From Armatimonadota bacterium (lineage in GTDB: Bacteria; Armatimonadota; UBA5829; DTLH01), in assembly GCA_029551395.1 (NCBI GenBank), contig JAKPFN010000078.1, positions 1 through 35,192 of the forward strand: DNA of 35,192 bases. The letters are read 5' to 3'. The notes below the pieces were generated by a model. That model worked only from the letters and a program-made list of their open reading frames with translations. It had not been told where the DNA came from and searched no databases. Made by a program: the position numbers and the translations under genes. Position 1 is the first letter of the stretch, and the number at the start of each line of letters is the position of its first letter. Positions 13,409 to 22,066 of the stretch are shown in pieces.

Positions 13409-14164
13409 ATGTGTGGCTCTATGTCTTTAAAAAAGTCCACTGCAAAAACCTCAACAGAAGGTTTTGCCCTCATCGAGCTTCTAGTCGTTATAGCTATTAT
13501 TGCTATCCTGGCTGCAATCCTGTTCCCGATTTTCATCGGCGCTAAAGCTAAAGCGGCTGAAACTAGATGCTTGTCTAACTGCAAACAGCTTGGCATGGCA
13601 TGCCTGCTGTATGCTGATGATAACAACGGCTATGGATGGGCAGAACAGATTATGGGATCTTTTATTGCCTACAACCAGACTGTTGATGTGCATCAAATGT
13701 CCATCTGGAAATATCATAAGACTGGCGGCAAGTCAACGGCTAATATCACGCGTTGTCCGTGCGCGGTCAGGCATCCCGACTATCATAACCAACTGCCTGT
13801 GTGGTCACTCTGCATAAACGGCTGGACATACAGAGGTGTTCAACGTGCAGCATATTCAGGTGGAAGCTGGCATGAGCCGCAGGGCGGAGTCTTGTACAGT
13901 ATGTTTACACAACCTCGAAGAATGCCCTTGATTATATGTGAAAATACAGACCCTACAGCGGATGATCCACGTCTGATCCTTAATGATACGGTATTTGTCG
14001 GATTGGACAGGGTAAGTGTGGCTCACAATGGAAATGGCATTGCTTTCTTCCTGGACGGACATGCAGGCAGGCTCCCTGGTTTTATTCGGTGGTGTGACGC
14101 TAAATACCCTGATGGTGAATGGGTATTCTGCCAAGGTTATACAGGCCAGTCCCCACCAAAGTAA
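13409..14164 (+). CDS. Prepilin-like protein, DUF1559 with H-X9-DG domain
   Basis: 251 residues. The type IV prepilin signal is clear: a short basic leader, Gly18 then Phe19 (EGFALIELLVV), the conserved Glu at mature position 5 (Glu23), and a long hydrophobic helix ending LFPIF. The C-terminal part has the H-X9-DG motif (HNGNGIAFFLDG), which defines the DUF1559/TIGR04294 family, typical of planctomycetes, Lentisphaerae and Armatimonadetes. Such proteins are secreted by the type II/IV pilus machinery and are probably pseudopilins or surface proteins. AGGAG stands 8 nt before the ATG; an internal ATG at 13421 is the alternative. No pilus assembly gene is nearby. Confidence 0.9.
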   Translation: MCGSMSLKKSTAKTSTEGFALIELLVVIAIIAILAAILFPIFIGAKAKAAETRCLSNCKQLGMACLLYADDNNGYGWAEQIMGSFIAYNQTVDVHQMSIWKYHKTGGKSTANITRCPCAVRHPDYHNQLPVWSLCINGWTYRGVQRAAYSGGSWHEPQGGVLYSMFTQPRRMPLIICENTDPTADDPRLILNDTVFVGLDRVSVAHNGNGIAFFLDGHAGRLPGFIRWCDAKYPDGEWVFCQGYTGQSPPK

Positions 14165-14291
14165 GTTCATCCTGGATTCAGCATTTTTAAACAGGGGTCA
14201 GGAACTGGGAGTCTGTCTCTGCACTGCATTTTCCACTACCCTGACCTCTTGGCTCTTCGCCTCTGATCCCCTTTCTTTCCTCTCGTAGAAT
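14165..14291. other. Gene-free interval between prepilin gene and secA promoter
   Basis: Holds only an imperfect hairpin of GGTCAGG (14196-14202) with CCTGACC (14240-14246), separated by 37 nt. It may end the prepilin transcript, but it has no T-run. Confidence 0.25.
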
Positions 14292-14320
14292 TTGACAATC
14301 AGACGCTCTCGTGGTAACAT
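14292..14320 (+). promoter_or_regulatory. Promoter of secA
   Basis: A perfect TTGACA (14292-14297), a 17-nt spacer, then TAACAT (14315-14320). Expected start near 14327, giving a leader of about 140 nt. Confidence 0.7.
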
Positions 14321-14357
14321 AACTTGGAAATTATCCGTAATATAGGCCAGGAAAGCG

Positions 14358-14411
14358 AGGGAACTACAGGAAGCTGATTAAGCTGTCAGTCCTCAATAGT
14401 TCCCTTTTTAT
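14358..14411 (+). terminator. Terminator-like hairpin in the secA leader (possible attenuator)
   Basis: AGGGAACTA (14358-14366) pairs with TAGTTCCCT (14397-14405), followed by TTTTTA. It lies between the promoter and the secA ATG. A GGCCAGG at 14345-14351 and a CCTGGCC at 14432-14438 can pair around it. Confidence 0.6.
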
Positions 14412-14466
14412 TTCGCCACAATCTACCTCGGCCTGGCCGGTTACCGGCAGAATCGGAGAAAGAGAA

Positions 14467-17400
14467 ATGAGCTGGCTTAGCACAGTTTTTAACGCCAATG
14501 AGCGAGAGATAAAGAAGTTCAGAAAGGTTGTTGAGCAGATCAACGAGCTTGAGCCGTCTATGATGGCGTTGTCGGATGAGCAGCTTCGGGCTAAGACCGA
14601 CGAGTTCCGCCAGAGGCTTGCAGCAGGCGAGACACTGGATGATCTGCTTCCAGAGGCCTTTGCTGTTGTCAGAGAAGCAGGCTGCCGGGTGATTGGACGG
14701 GATAAGGCAAGGCATTACGATGTACAGATGATCGGCGGCATCGTTCTTCACCAGGGCCGCATCGCCGAGATGAGAACGGGTGAAGGTAAGACACTTACCG
14801 CAACTCTCCCCTTGTATCTTAACGCGCTTGAAGGCAGAGGCGCTCACCTGGTAACGGTTAACGACTTCCTTGCCAAGCGTGACGCCCGATGGTATGGCCC
14901 TATCTACCACTTCCTTGGGCTGACGGTTGCTGCCATCCAGGGGCAGAGCGCCGAGACCGGAGCAAGCCGGGGATCGTATATCTATGACCCAACTTACGAG
15001 CCGGAAGATCCAGATCAATGGATGCACCTCAGACCACTTGGAGATGAAAATAACCCATACGACCCTGCAAATAAGACGGGACGCCGGTTGGCTTATCAGG
15101 CCGATATCACCTATGGGACCAACAGTGAGTTCGGGTTCGATTATCTCTACGACAACATGGCCTTCAGCAAGGACGAGCTTGTCCAAAGAGACCTTCGTTA
15201 CGCCATAGTCGACGAGGTAGACAGTATTTTAATCGATGAAGCCCGAACGCCGCTTATCATCTCCGGACAGGCACGTGAGTCGACCGATCTTTACTACAAA
15301 ATGGACCGCGTTGTGGCCAGACTGGTAAAGGAGCAGGATTATACGGTTGACGAAAAAGCCAAGACTGCCATGCTGACTGAAGAAGGCATCCATAAGATTG
15401 AAGAGGCTTTTGGATGCGGCAACCTTGCAGACCCGGAGAACCTGGAGTTGATGCAGCACGCAAATGCTGCCATTAAAGCCCGCGCAGTCTTTAAACGGGA
15501 CGTTGATTACGTTGTTAAAGATGGTCAGGTTACTATCGTAGACGAGTTTACAGGAAGATTGATGTTCGGTCGGCGATGGAGCGATGGTCTGCATCAGGCG
15601 GTCGAAGCGAAGGAAGGCGTCAGAATCCAGGAAGAGAACCAGACCCTTGCCACAATCACGTATCAGAACTATTTCCGGTTATATGATAAGCTCGCAGGTA
15701 TGACTGGTACAGCCAAGACCGAAGAAGACGAATTTAGAAAGATTTATGCGCTTGACGTAGTTGAAATACCTACGAACCGGCCGATGATTAGAAAAGACCA
15801 TGCCGATGTCATTTATAAAACCGAGGAAGCGAAATTCCGTGGTTTGACCGAGGATATCCTTCGGTGTTATGCGCGGCAGCAGCCGGTACTGGTCGGAACC
15901 AGGTCTATAGAAGTATCAGAAAGAGTCAGTGAGAGGCTGATCTCCGAGAGGCTGCAGCTTCTTGGCGCGATTATTCTGCTCCGGCGAAGGATTGATGAAT
16001 CCAAAGAGCTGGATTCTGAGAAAAAGCGGCAGTATCACGCGCTTTTGAACTCGAAATTTGATGAACTGACGATTCCAAGGCTTCAGGGATTGGCCAAAAC
16101 TGTCGGTATGCAGCTCAATATGCTGCTTCCGGAGAATGTGGCAGAGCTTGGCAGGATGATAGGTGTGGATGAACCTGATCTGCCAGTGCTTGCGCGAGCG
16201 CTTTCGGAAGGTATTGTCCATAACATCTTGAACGCCAAATACCATGAAATGGAAGCGCAGATCATCGCCGAAGCTGGCCGAAAAGGCGCGGTTACGATTG
16301 CAACCAACATGGCAGGACGAGGTGTTGACATCATCCTCGGAGGCAGCCAGGAAGTCCAGGAACAGGCTTCAGCAGATAAAGTTGCACATGGTGATGAAGT
16401 TATAGAGCTTGAAGATACAGCAGGTGTGTCATCCAACGATTTTGCACCGGAAAAGGCAACCTGGGACTTCAAAGGCTGGCTTGAATACAGTAAAGACCGT
16501 TGGGAAGCTGCAAGCGACGAAGCCAAAGAGGTAATCTATCGCGGTGGGCTTCACATTCTGGGTACGGAAAGACACGAAAGCCGGCGTATCGATAACCAGC
16601 TTCGTGGGCGTTCCGGCCGTCAGGGTGATCCCGGCTCGTCCAGGTTCTTTGTTTCACTTGAAGACGAGCTTTGGAGACTATTTGGAGACAAGACCCAGTC
16701 TCCTCTCCTTCGCGGCTGGCAGGAAGATCAGGCGCTTGACTCAGGAATACTTTCGAAGATGATTGAGCGCTCTCAAAAGAAGGTCGAGCAGTACTACTTT
16801 GGTATCAGAAAGCACGTCCTTGAATACGACGATGTAATGAACGTCCAGCGTGAAACGATCTATGGTCAGAGGAAGAAGATTCTGGAAGGAATCAACCTCC
16901 GTCCGACGATCCTGGACTACTTGTATAAAACTGTTGAAGAAGAAATAAACGCTTGCTGTGTTGAAGGCACTCCTCCTGGTGAATGGGATATTGATTCGCT
17001 CTTCAAGAACCTGAATGAAATATTCCCTCTGGAAGCCTATGCCAGACCTGACAGCCTGAAAGGTAAAAAGCGCGATGAACTGGCTGAGTTCCTTAATGCA
17101 ATAGTAGAGCGGACATATCAGGATAAAGAGCAGGAGATAGGCGAGGAGAACATGCGCGATATCGAGCGTCATCTTACTCTCCAGCTTATCAACAGCAAGT
17201 GGATGGACCATCTCGAGGCAATGGATTATCTCCGGGAAGGCATCTCACTTCGCAGTTACGCTCAACAGGACCCGCTTGTTGCATACAAGAAGGAAGCTTA
17301 TGATATGTTCATGGGTATGCAGCACAGCATCCAGGAAGATATTGTGCGCTGGATGTACCGCGTACAGGTAGCCCAGCCAAAGCCTGAGCCTAAACGGCGG

Positions 17401-17580
17401 TATTATAATGTCGTTGAGAGCGGATCAGGTGACACCGGCACTGGCCCGACGCAAGGCGGCGATGGCGGTTCTCAGAGAGTTGCTCCACGCAGATCTCACG
17501 GCAAGATCGGGCCAAACGACCCTTGCCCATGCGGAAGCGGCAAGAAGTTTAAGAAGTGCTGTATGGGGAAGAACAGCTAG
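14467..17580 (+). CDS. secA: Preprotein translocase ATPase SecA
   Basis: The motor of the Sec export pathway, which pushes unfolded precursors through SecYEG. At 1037 residues it is longer than the common 840-900. Walker A is at about 102-109 (RTGEGKT), and the DEAD-type box IVDEVDSILIDEART follows at about 245-259. GRSGRQGDPG is near 715-725, and the C-terminal zinc SEC-C motif CPCGSGKKFKKCC occupies about 1018-1030. Extra length comes from an insert near 165-200 (around YDPTYEPEDPDQW) and from enlargements in the second nucleotide-binding domain (about 505-580 and 625-690). GGAGA precedes the ATG. A promoter and an attenuator-like hairpin lie upstream; a strong terminator follows. Confidence 0.97.
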   Translation: MSWLSTVFNANEREIKKFRKVVEQINELEPSMMALSDEQLRAKTDEFRQRLAAGETLDDLLPEAFAVVREAGCRVIGRDKARHYDVQMIGGIVLHQGRIAEMRTGEGKTLTATLPLYLNALEGRGAHLVTVNDFLAKRDARWYGPIYHFLGLTVAAIQGQSAETGASRGSYIYDPTYEPEDPDQWMHLRPLGDENNPYDPANKTGRRLAYQADITYGTNSEFGFDYLYDNMAFSKDELVQRDLRYAIVDEVDSILIDEARTPLIISGQARESTDLYYKMDRVVARLVKEQDYTVDEKAKTAMLTEEGIHKIEEAFGCGNLADPENLELMQHANAAIKARAVFKRDVDYVVKDGQVTIVDEFTGRLMFGRRWSDGLHQAVEAKEGVRIQEENQTLATITYQNYFRLYDKLAGMTGTAKTEEDEFRKIYALDVVEIPTNRPMIRKDHADVIYKTEEAKFRGLTEDILRCYARQQPVLVGTRSIEVSERVSERLISERLQLLGAIILLRRRIDESKELDSEKKRQYHALLNSKFDELTIPRLQGLAKTVGMQLNMLLPENVAELGRMIGVDEPDLPVLARALSEGIVHNILNAKYHEMEAQIIAEAGRKGAVTIATNMAGRGVDIILGGSQEVQEQASADKVAHGDEVIELEDTAGVSSNDFAPEKATWDFKGWLEYSKDRWEAASDEAKEVIYRGGLHILGTERHESRRIDNQLRGRSGRQGDPGSSRFFVSLEDELWRLFGDKTQSPLLRGWQEDQALDSGILSKMIERSQKKVEQYYFGIRKHVLEYDDVMNVQRETIYGQRKKILEGINLRPTILDYLYKTVEEEINACCVEGTPPGEWDIDSLFKNLNEIFPLEAYARPDSLKGKKRDELAEFLNAIVERTYQDKEQEIGEENMRDIERHLTLQLINSKWMDHLEAMDYLREGISLRSYAQQDPLVAYKKEAYDMFMGMQHSIQEDIVRWMYRVQVAQPKPEPKRRYYNVVESGSGDTGTGPTQGGDGGSQRVAPRRSHGKIGPNDPCPCGSGKKFKKCCMGKNS

Positions 17581-17600
17581 CAGCAATTCTGAGGTAATTA

Positions 17601-17640
17601 CAAGAAAGCCCGAAATACTTCTTCCGGGCTTTCTTGTTTC
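17601..17640. terminator. Strong terminator after secA, bidirectional
   Basis: A 12-bp perfect stem, CAAGAAAGCCCG (17601-17612) with CGGGCTTTCTTG (17625-17636), has a 12-nt loop and T-rich flanks on both strands. It serves secA and probably the convergent DUF378 gene. Confidence 0.8.
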
Positions 17641-17685
17641 ATCTACCAACCTGTTCTCAGGCTGCCCCGTCCTTTGAGCCTCAAA

Positions 17686-17937
17686 TTACCTGGCTGGACT
17701 CGTAAATGCTCCGCCATGACCGGGTACACAAATATCCCGTCTGCTCTCAGAAAGCGTCATCAACATAGCTATACCAAATAGCCCTGCCAGACCGACTAAT
17801 ACATAGATGATACGGGTTAACACTGTCATCTCACCAAAAATGGCTGATACCAGGTTGAACCCGAATAGACCGATTAACCCCCAGTTAACAGCGCCAATAA
17901 CCATTAAGACTAACGCAACTATAGAAAGCGCTCTCAT
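17686..17937 (-). CDS. DUF378 small membrane protein
   Basis: 83 residues from ATG 17935-17937, chosen because GGAGG lies 7 nt upstream. Two membrane helices (about 3-24 and 39-60) flank the family signature VIGAVNWGLIGLF. The tail is short and polar. This family is widespread and uncharacterised; it is often annotated as DUF378 or YuzA-like. Confidence 0.85.
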   Translation of the reverse strand: MRALSIVALVLMVIGAVNWGLIGLFGFNLVSAIFGEMTVLTRIIYVLVGLAGLFGIAMLMTLSESRRDICVPGHGGAFTSPAR

Positions 17938-18133
17938 CGCTAATTCCTCCAATAAGGAAATTCCCATTATTTTCTTGCCCATGACAGTAGGATTTTATGC
18001 ATAAACAAAGCCAGGAACAGCCTTTTGAAGGTTTCGAGCATCTTAACAGCTAAAGTGTAATTGTAGAGTTTTCCGATTGATGTTACACCTTCGCAGAAGG
18101 TCCAACCATTGTACAAGGAGTAGTTCGTCTGTT

Positions 18134-19543
18134 ATGATAATGAGATTTTCTTGCATGGCAGTCTTGATGGCGCTTGCAGTCACTCAAGTGTGGGCTGCAT
18201 CGGCAACAGTATCGTGCAGCGCAACGACGATCAGTGTCTCAGAGCAGAGTCAGTCCAGCAGACAAGATACCATACCCCCATTTGCTCCAACCGGGCTTCG
18301 GGCGTATGTTGAGGGGCCTAATGCTGTCAGACTGCAATGGAACGCAGCAGAAGATAACATCGGCATCGGAGAATACGTGATCTACCGTAACGGTCAGGAA
18401 ATATCCAGGGTAATTTCCACCGAAGAATCTCCTTCCTGCCTGGACAATCGGGCAACGCCGGGCAAGATTTGCATCTATAGAGTTGAAGCTGTTGATTTTG
18501 CTGGGCTAAAATCTCGAAAATCGATGCCTGTTGTGGTATCGACTCCTTCACCTGCAACCGGATACATCACTATGCTCAAACCTGTCTCGGCAGACGGAGA
18601 GCTAAGATCTGTTGATAACAAAGAAATGTCCATTGCTGGCAAGAAATATAAGCATGGGATAGGCACCCATGCAGACTCTGAGATAAGCTACTATCTGGGA
18701 GGCGTATACAGCGGATTCAGCTCTTTGATGGGTGTGGATGACGAAGCTAAGCCGGATGGCAGCGTAGTGTTCAAGATTATTGGCGATGGTCAAGTGCTTT
18801 TCGAGAGCGATGTCGTCAAAGCTGGAGAAGAGGCGCGTTCGGTCTCGATAGATGTATCGGGCGTTGAAGTGCTGACATTGGTAGTAACCGATGCAGGCGA
18901 TGGAACAGAAGGGGATTATGCTGACTGGGCTATGGCCCGGCTGGATGTGGCTAAAGACCTTGCAAGATACACATTGGCATGTCCTGGTCATCCGATAACC
19001 GTAGATGGCAAGCTGGCTGACTGGGAAGGCGTGCAGCCGTTTTGCAGTTTATCAGACGATGATCTCAGCGCCGCCGGATGGGCTGCCTGGAACCGCTCGT
19101 CAATTTATGTTGCAGCAAAGGTTGAAGATGACATAGGCCAGTTTCCGCAAAGCCAGAGGATGACAGAGTGGGATGGACTACGGGTGCGGCTGTCTGTCCC
19201 GCCTGGGTACAATCCAGATGGCGGCAGAACCCAACTTGATGTGATAGTCACGTTAGCCGGAGGCAGGTCCAGGGCGTTTTTACTGGCTGAAGACGGCAGC
19301 ATTGAAGGTGAACTCGAGGAAAGTTGCGTTGCAGTGGCTGTTGGGCCGGAGACTGTCTATGAGCTTGAAATCCCAGCCAGGGCACTGGGATGGACTCGGC
19401 TGCCGGATGTCGATCTCGGATTTGAGGTAATGATCCTGGATAACGATGGCCTTGGATTGGAAAACATATACCGGATATTTCCGGGCACTCTGGAAGATGG
19501 CGCTGGTGAAATGAACCAGACCGGTGCACTGATGTTGTGGTAG
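18134..19543 (+). CDS. Secreted protein with FN3, NPCBM and CBM9-like domains
   Basis: About 469 residues from ATG 18134; an in-frame TTG/ATG at 18077-18082 would add up to 19 residues. AAGGAG at 18115-18120 is somewhat far from this ATG, so the start is uncertain. A signal peptide lies at the N-terminus, ending VWAAS. An FN3-like fold follows (PFAPTGLRAYVEG to DFAGLKSR), then an NPCBM carbohydrate-binding module (KHGIGTHADSEISYYL, VGDGQ-like and DWAMARL segments), and finally a CBM9-like domain (ITVDGKLADWEG opening). No catalytic domain or membrane anchor is visible, so it may bind polysaccharide outside the cell. It is followed after 3 nt by the Nudix gene. Confidence 0.8.
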   Translation: MIMRFSCMAVLMALAVTQVWAASATVSCSATTISVSEQSQSSRQDTIPPFAPTGLRAYVEGPNAVRLQWNAAEDNIGIGEYVIYRNGQEISRVISTEESPSCLDNRATPGKICIYRVEAVDFAGLKSRKSMPVVVSTPSPATGYITMLKPVSADGELRSVDNKEMSIAGKKYKHGIGTHADSEISYYLGGVYSGFSSLMGVDDEAKPDGSVVFKIIGDGQVLFESDVVKAGEEARSVSIDVSGVEVLTLVVTDAGDGTEGDYADWAMARLDVAKDLARYTLACPGHPITVDGKLADWEGVQPFCSLSDDDLSAAGWAAWNRSSIYVAAKVEDDIGQFPQSQRMTEWDGLRVRLSVPPGYNPDGGRTQLDVIVTLAGGRSRAFLLAEDGSIEGELEESCVAVAVGPETVYELEIPARALGWTRLPDVDLGFEVMILDNDGLGLENIYRIFPGTLEDGAGEMNQTGALMLW

Positions 19544-19546
19544 TTT

Positions 19547-20089
19547 ATGAGACTTGAAGAAAAAACAGTAGACAGCAAACGGATATACGATGGCCGGATA
19601 GTCAGCCTGCGGATTGACACTGTGAGGCTGCCGGATGGACGCCATGCCAGGCGTGAGGTAGTCGAGCATAAAGGGGCGGTGGCAATTGTGCCGCTTCTGG
19701 ACAGCTCGAAGGTAGTTATGGTCAAGCAGTTTCGTCAGCCGACGGGCCAGGTGATTATTGAGATACCTGCAGGGACGTTAGATAAGCCTGAGGAAGTAGA
19801 TGAGTGCGCTAAACGGGAGCTTATCGAGGAAATCGGGTATTCAGCAGGCAAATTGACAAAGATGTTCAGCACATATCTGTCTCCCGGTTATTCGGATGAG
19901 ATGATGCACACATTTCTGGCAGAGGATCTTACTCCTGCGAAGTCTGAGACGGACGAAGACGAGTTCCTCGAGGTTATCACTGTGGAGCTTGAGGATGCAG
20001 TAGATATGATCCTCACCGGGGAGATAAAGGACGCAAAGACTGTCTGCGGGCTTCTGATGGCTCAGAGGATAATTAACGGGAGAAAGTAG
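19547..20089 (+). CDS. ADP-ribose pyrophosphatase (Nudix hydrolase)
   Basis: 180 residues, the usual size of NudF-like enzymes that split ADP-ribose to AMP and ribose-5-phosphate. The Nudix box is complete at residues 76-98 (GTLDKPE, seven residues, then RELIEEIGY). The substrate-recognition side includes FRQPTGQVIIEIPAG. It starts 3 nt after the NPCBM gene and is followed 15 nt later by thiL, so it probably shares a transcript. Confidence 0.9.
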   Translation: MRLEEKTVDSKRIYDGRIVSLRIDTVRLPDGRHARREVVEHKGAVAIVPLLDSSKVVMVKQFRQPTGQVIIEIPAGTLDKPEEVDECAKRELIEEIGYSAGKLTKMFSTYLSPGYSDEMMHTFLAEDLTPAKSETDEDEFLEVITVELEDAVDMILTGEIKDAKTVCGLLMAQRIINGRK

Positions 20090-20104
20090 GTTTGTGAAGC
20101 GTAG

Positions 20105-21106
20105 ATGCTGATTTCTGACTTCGGCGGTGAAGATGCTGTCATCAAGTTGATAGAAAGCCTTCATATAGGGGGAGACGACCGTGTTGTCGTAGGTTTTGGA
20201 GACGATGCAGCAGTCCTGCGCACGGGCACAAACAGGCTGCTGATAGTCACCACTGACCTGCTTATAGAAGGGACTCATTTCAGGCGGGACATCATCGACG
20301 CATATTCGCTCGGTTGGAAGGCTGTTGCGGTTAACATAAGCGATATTGCGGCTATGGGCGGTAAACCGACATGGGGGTTCGTTTCCATCGCGCTTCCGAA
20401 CATAGAAGTGAGTTTCGTAGAAGAGCTTTACCGGGGAATGAACGATATTTCAAACCGGTATGGCAGCAAGATTATCGGAGGCGATACCAACCGTGTTGCA
20501 GGAAACATCGTCGTCAATGTGGCGCAGCTTGGAGAGGTCGAAGACGGCCGTTATGCGCTGAGGAGCACTGCAAAGCCCGGCCAGCGCGTGCTTGTGACAG
20601 GATTTATCGGAGAATCGCTTGCAGGATTTAAGCTGTTAGACAGATTGGGATTTGAACAGGCCAGCAGAGAGCATCCTGAAGTCGTCCAGAGACATATCCG
20701 GCCAATTCCTAGAGTCGCTGAGGCTCGCGCTGCAACTGAAAACAACCTGGTACGTGCCATGATGGACCTTTCCGACGGTCTGGCAATCGATTTGGGCAAG
20801 ATGTGTAAAGCGAGCAGCGTTGGAGCCAGGATATATACCGAAAAACTACCGGTAAGCGGCGCTCTAAAGCAGGCAGCAGAGGCTTTGGGAGAAAACGCAG
20901 CCGTACTTGCAGCTTCGGGAGGAGAAGATTACGAGTTATTAATCGCCGCAAACCCAGAAGATGCCGAAAGGCTGGCAGACATAGTTCATCAGGCAACGGG
21001 AACGATGGTGACTGAGATAGGAGAGTTTACTGAAGGCTCTGAGACGGTTATCGTCAGCCTGGATGGAGAAGAAAAACCTCTAGAGCCAGGATGGATTCAT
21101 TTCTAG
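20105..21106 (+). CDS. thiL: Thiamine-monophosphate kinase
   Basis: Phosphorylates thiamine monophosphate to thiamine pyrophosphate with ATP. At 333 residues it is the normal length. Family motifs are VVGFGDDAAVLR near residue 28, TTDLLIEGTHFR at about 56-67, DISDIAAMGG, and a GGEDYELL motif near the C-terminus. The ATG at 20105 is chosen; the ribosome-binding site is weak. No other thiamine gene is in the window. Confidence 0.94.
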   Translation: MLISDFGGEDAVIKLIESLHIGGDDRVVVGFGDDAAVLRTGTNRLLIVTTDLLIEGTHFRRDIIDAYSLGWKAVAVNISDIAAMGGKPTWGFVSIALPNIEVSFVEELYRGMNDISNRYGSKIIGGDTNRVAGNIVVNVAQLGEVEDGRYALRSTAKPGQRVLVTGFIGESLAGFKLLDRLGFEQASREHPEVVQRHIRPIPRVAEARAATENNLVRAMMDLSDGLAIDLGKMCKASSVGARIYTEKLPVSGALKQAAEALGENAAVLAASGGEDYELLIAANPEDAERLADIVHQATGTMVTEIGEFTEGSETVIVSLDGEEKPLEPGWIHF

Positions 21107-21220
21107 GGTGTGTTTTTACAACAGATTGCCTGGCTTACTACCGATTGCCCAGCTCGTCCTCGCGCCGGGCAGTATTTTATGCCTCACATTCCCATATAGA
21201 AAGATATGCGTGTTAAGAGG

Positions 21221-21526
21221 TGCCGAACTTAGTTCGGCATGACGGGGTAAACGTCACCTCCCGAACCATAGCCGTCACTCTGAACTCGTTTCAGGGTCTC
21301 TCTGGCTTACGAAGAGATGCTGAAGCAAGTTCAGCATGATGGAGATGGATTAGATCGCCCGGGATATGTATCCCGGGCGCAATTTTGGCGGATATTTATC
21401 CGACTTAAGCGGGTGAATACCCGCAGAATGTCCGCCCAGAATGAACATCCTGGGCGATCAAAGGCCCTATTCTCGGGCTAAATTGCAAATTTAGCCCAGA
21501 AAGTTAGCTGAGGGATTTATAATCCC
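21221..21526. repeat. Array of short perfect hairpins
   Basis: Eight inverted repeats in about 300 nt with no gene. TGCCGAAC/GTTCGGCA is at 21221-21239, ATGCTGAA/TTCAGCAT at 21317-21337 and an 11-bp CGCCCGGGATA stem at 21356-21379. CGGATA/TATCCG is at 21389-21402, GCGGGT/ACCCGC at 21409-21424 and CGCCCAG/CTGGGCG at 21433-21456. GGGCTAAATT/AATTTAGCCC is at 21475-21497 and GGGATT/AATCCC at 21512-21526. A diverged relative occurs at 34975-35178. Confidence 0.75.
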
Positions 21527-21605
21527 ATTTTCTCTTTCTCTCAGATTAAATTTGCAACTTAAACCGAATCGTTAGAAAAACTTGGGGAATTAACAATCAA
21601 AACAA

Positions 21606-22022
21606 TCAGGTCTTGGCTTTGATTCGTTTGACCATTCTGATTTTAGCAGTGCGGTCTTTCCAGGTGATATCTACCTCATCCATGACCCTGTCCATTATAT
21701 AAAGCCCCATACCGCCTTCTCTTACTTCTTTAGGAGCAACTACGGATGGGCATGGTTCTCCACCTGCCAGGGAATTCCTGATTTCGATTTCCAGGAATAG
21801 AGGGTCAACGCGGCAGATGACGGTGATGAATGGATGGAACTTGGAAGGACATCCGTGTTTGATGGCGTTCGTGCAGGCTTCGCCGACGGCAAGTTTAAGG
21901 TCTTCGACCTCGGATGAATCGAAGTTCATGCGTCTTGCAATCCCTTCTACAGCCCTGCGGACCACACCGACGTATTCCGTTGCGCTGGGAATCTCCAGAC
22001 GGATCTGATGTGCTTCTTGCAT
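21606..22022 (-). CDS. Anti-sigma factor-type serine kinase (RsbW/SpoIIAB-like ATPase)
   Basis: 138 residues from ATG 22020-22022, which has AGGAG 5 nt upstream. A HATPase_c_2 domain: the N-box EACTNAIKHG and the G1 box EGGMGLYIMD are clear. Such proteins phosphorylate an anti-sigma antagonist and hold a sigma factor in partner-switching. It follows the SpoIIE-type phosphatase by 44 nt. No STAS antagonist or sigma factor gene is in the window. Confidence 0.88.
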   Translation of the reverse strand: MQEAHQIRLEIPSATEYVGVVRRAVEGIARRMNFDSSEVEDLKLAVGEACTNAIKHGCPSKFHPFITVICRVDPLFLEIEIRNSLAGGEPCPSVVAPKEVREGGMGLYIMDRVMDEVDITWKDRTAKIRMVKRIKAKT

Positions 22023-22066
22023 TGTACTCCTGCTCAAGCCATCTTTAACACGGTTGAAGCAACTTA

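Noticed and set aside
14386-15186. A 266-codon minus-strand frame
   Set aside because: Antisense to the start of secA and through its leader hairpin; no domain and no start signal.
21221-21526. CRISPR array
   Set aside because: The repeated elements are palindromes of differing sequence with irregular spacing. There is no identical direct repeat with unique spacers and no cas gene.
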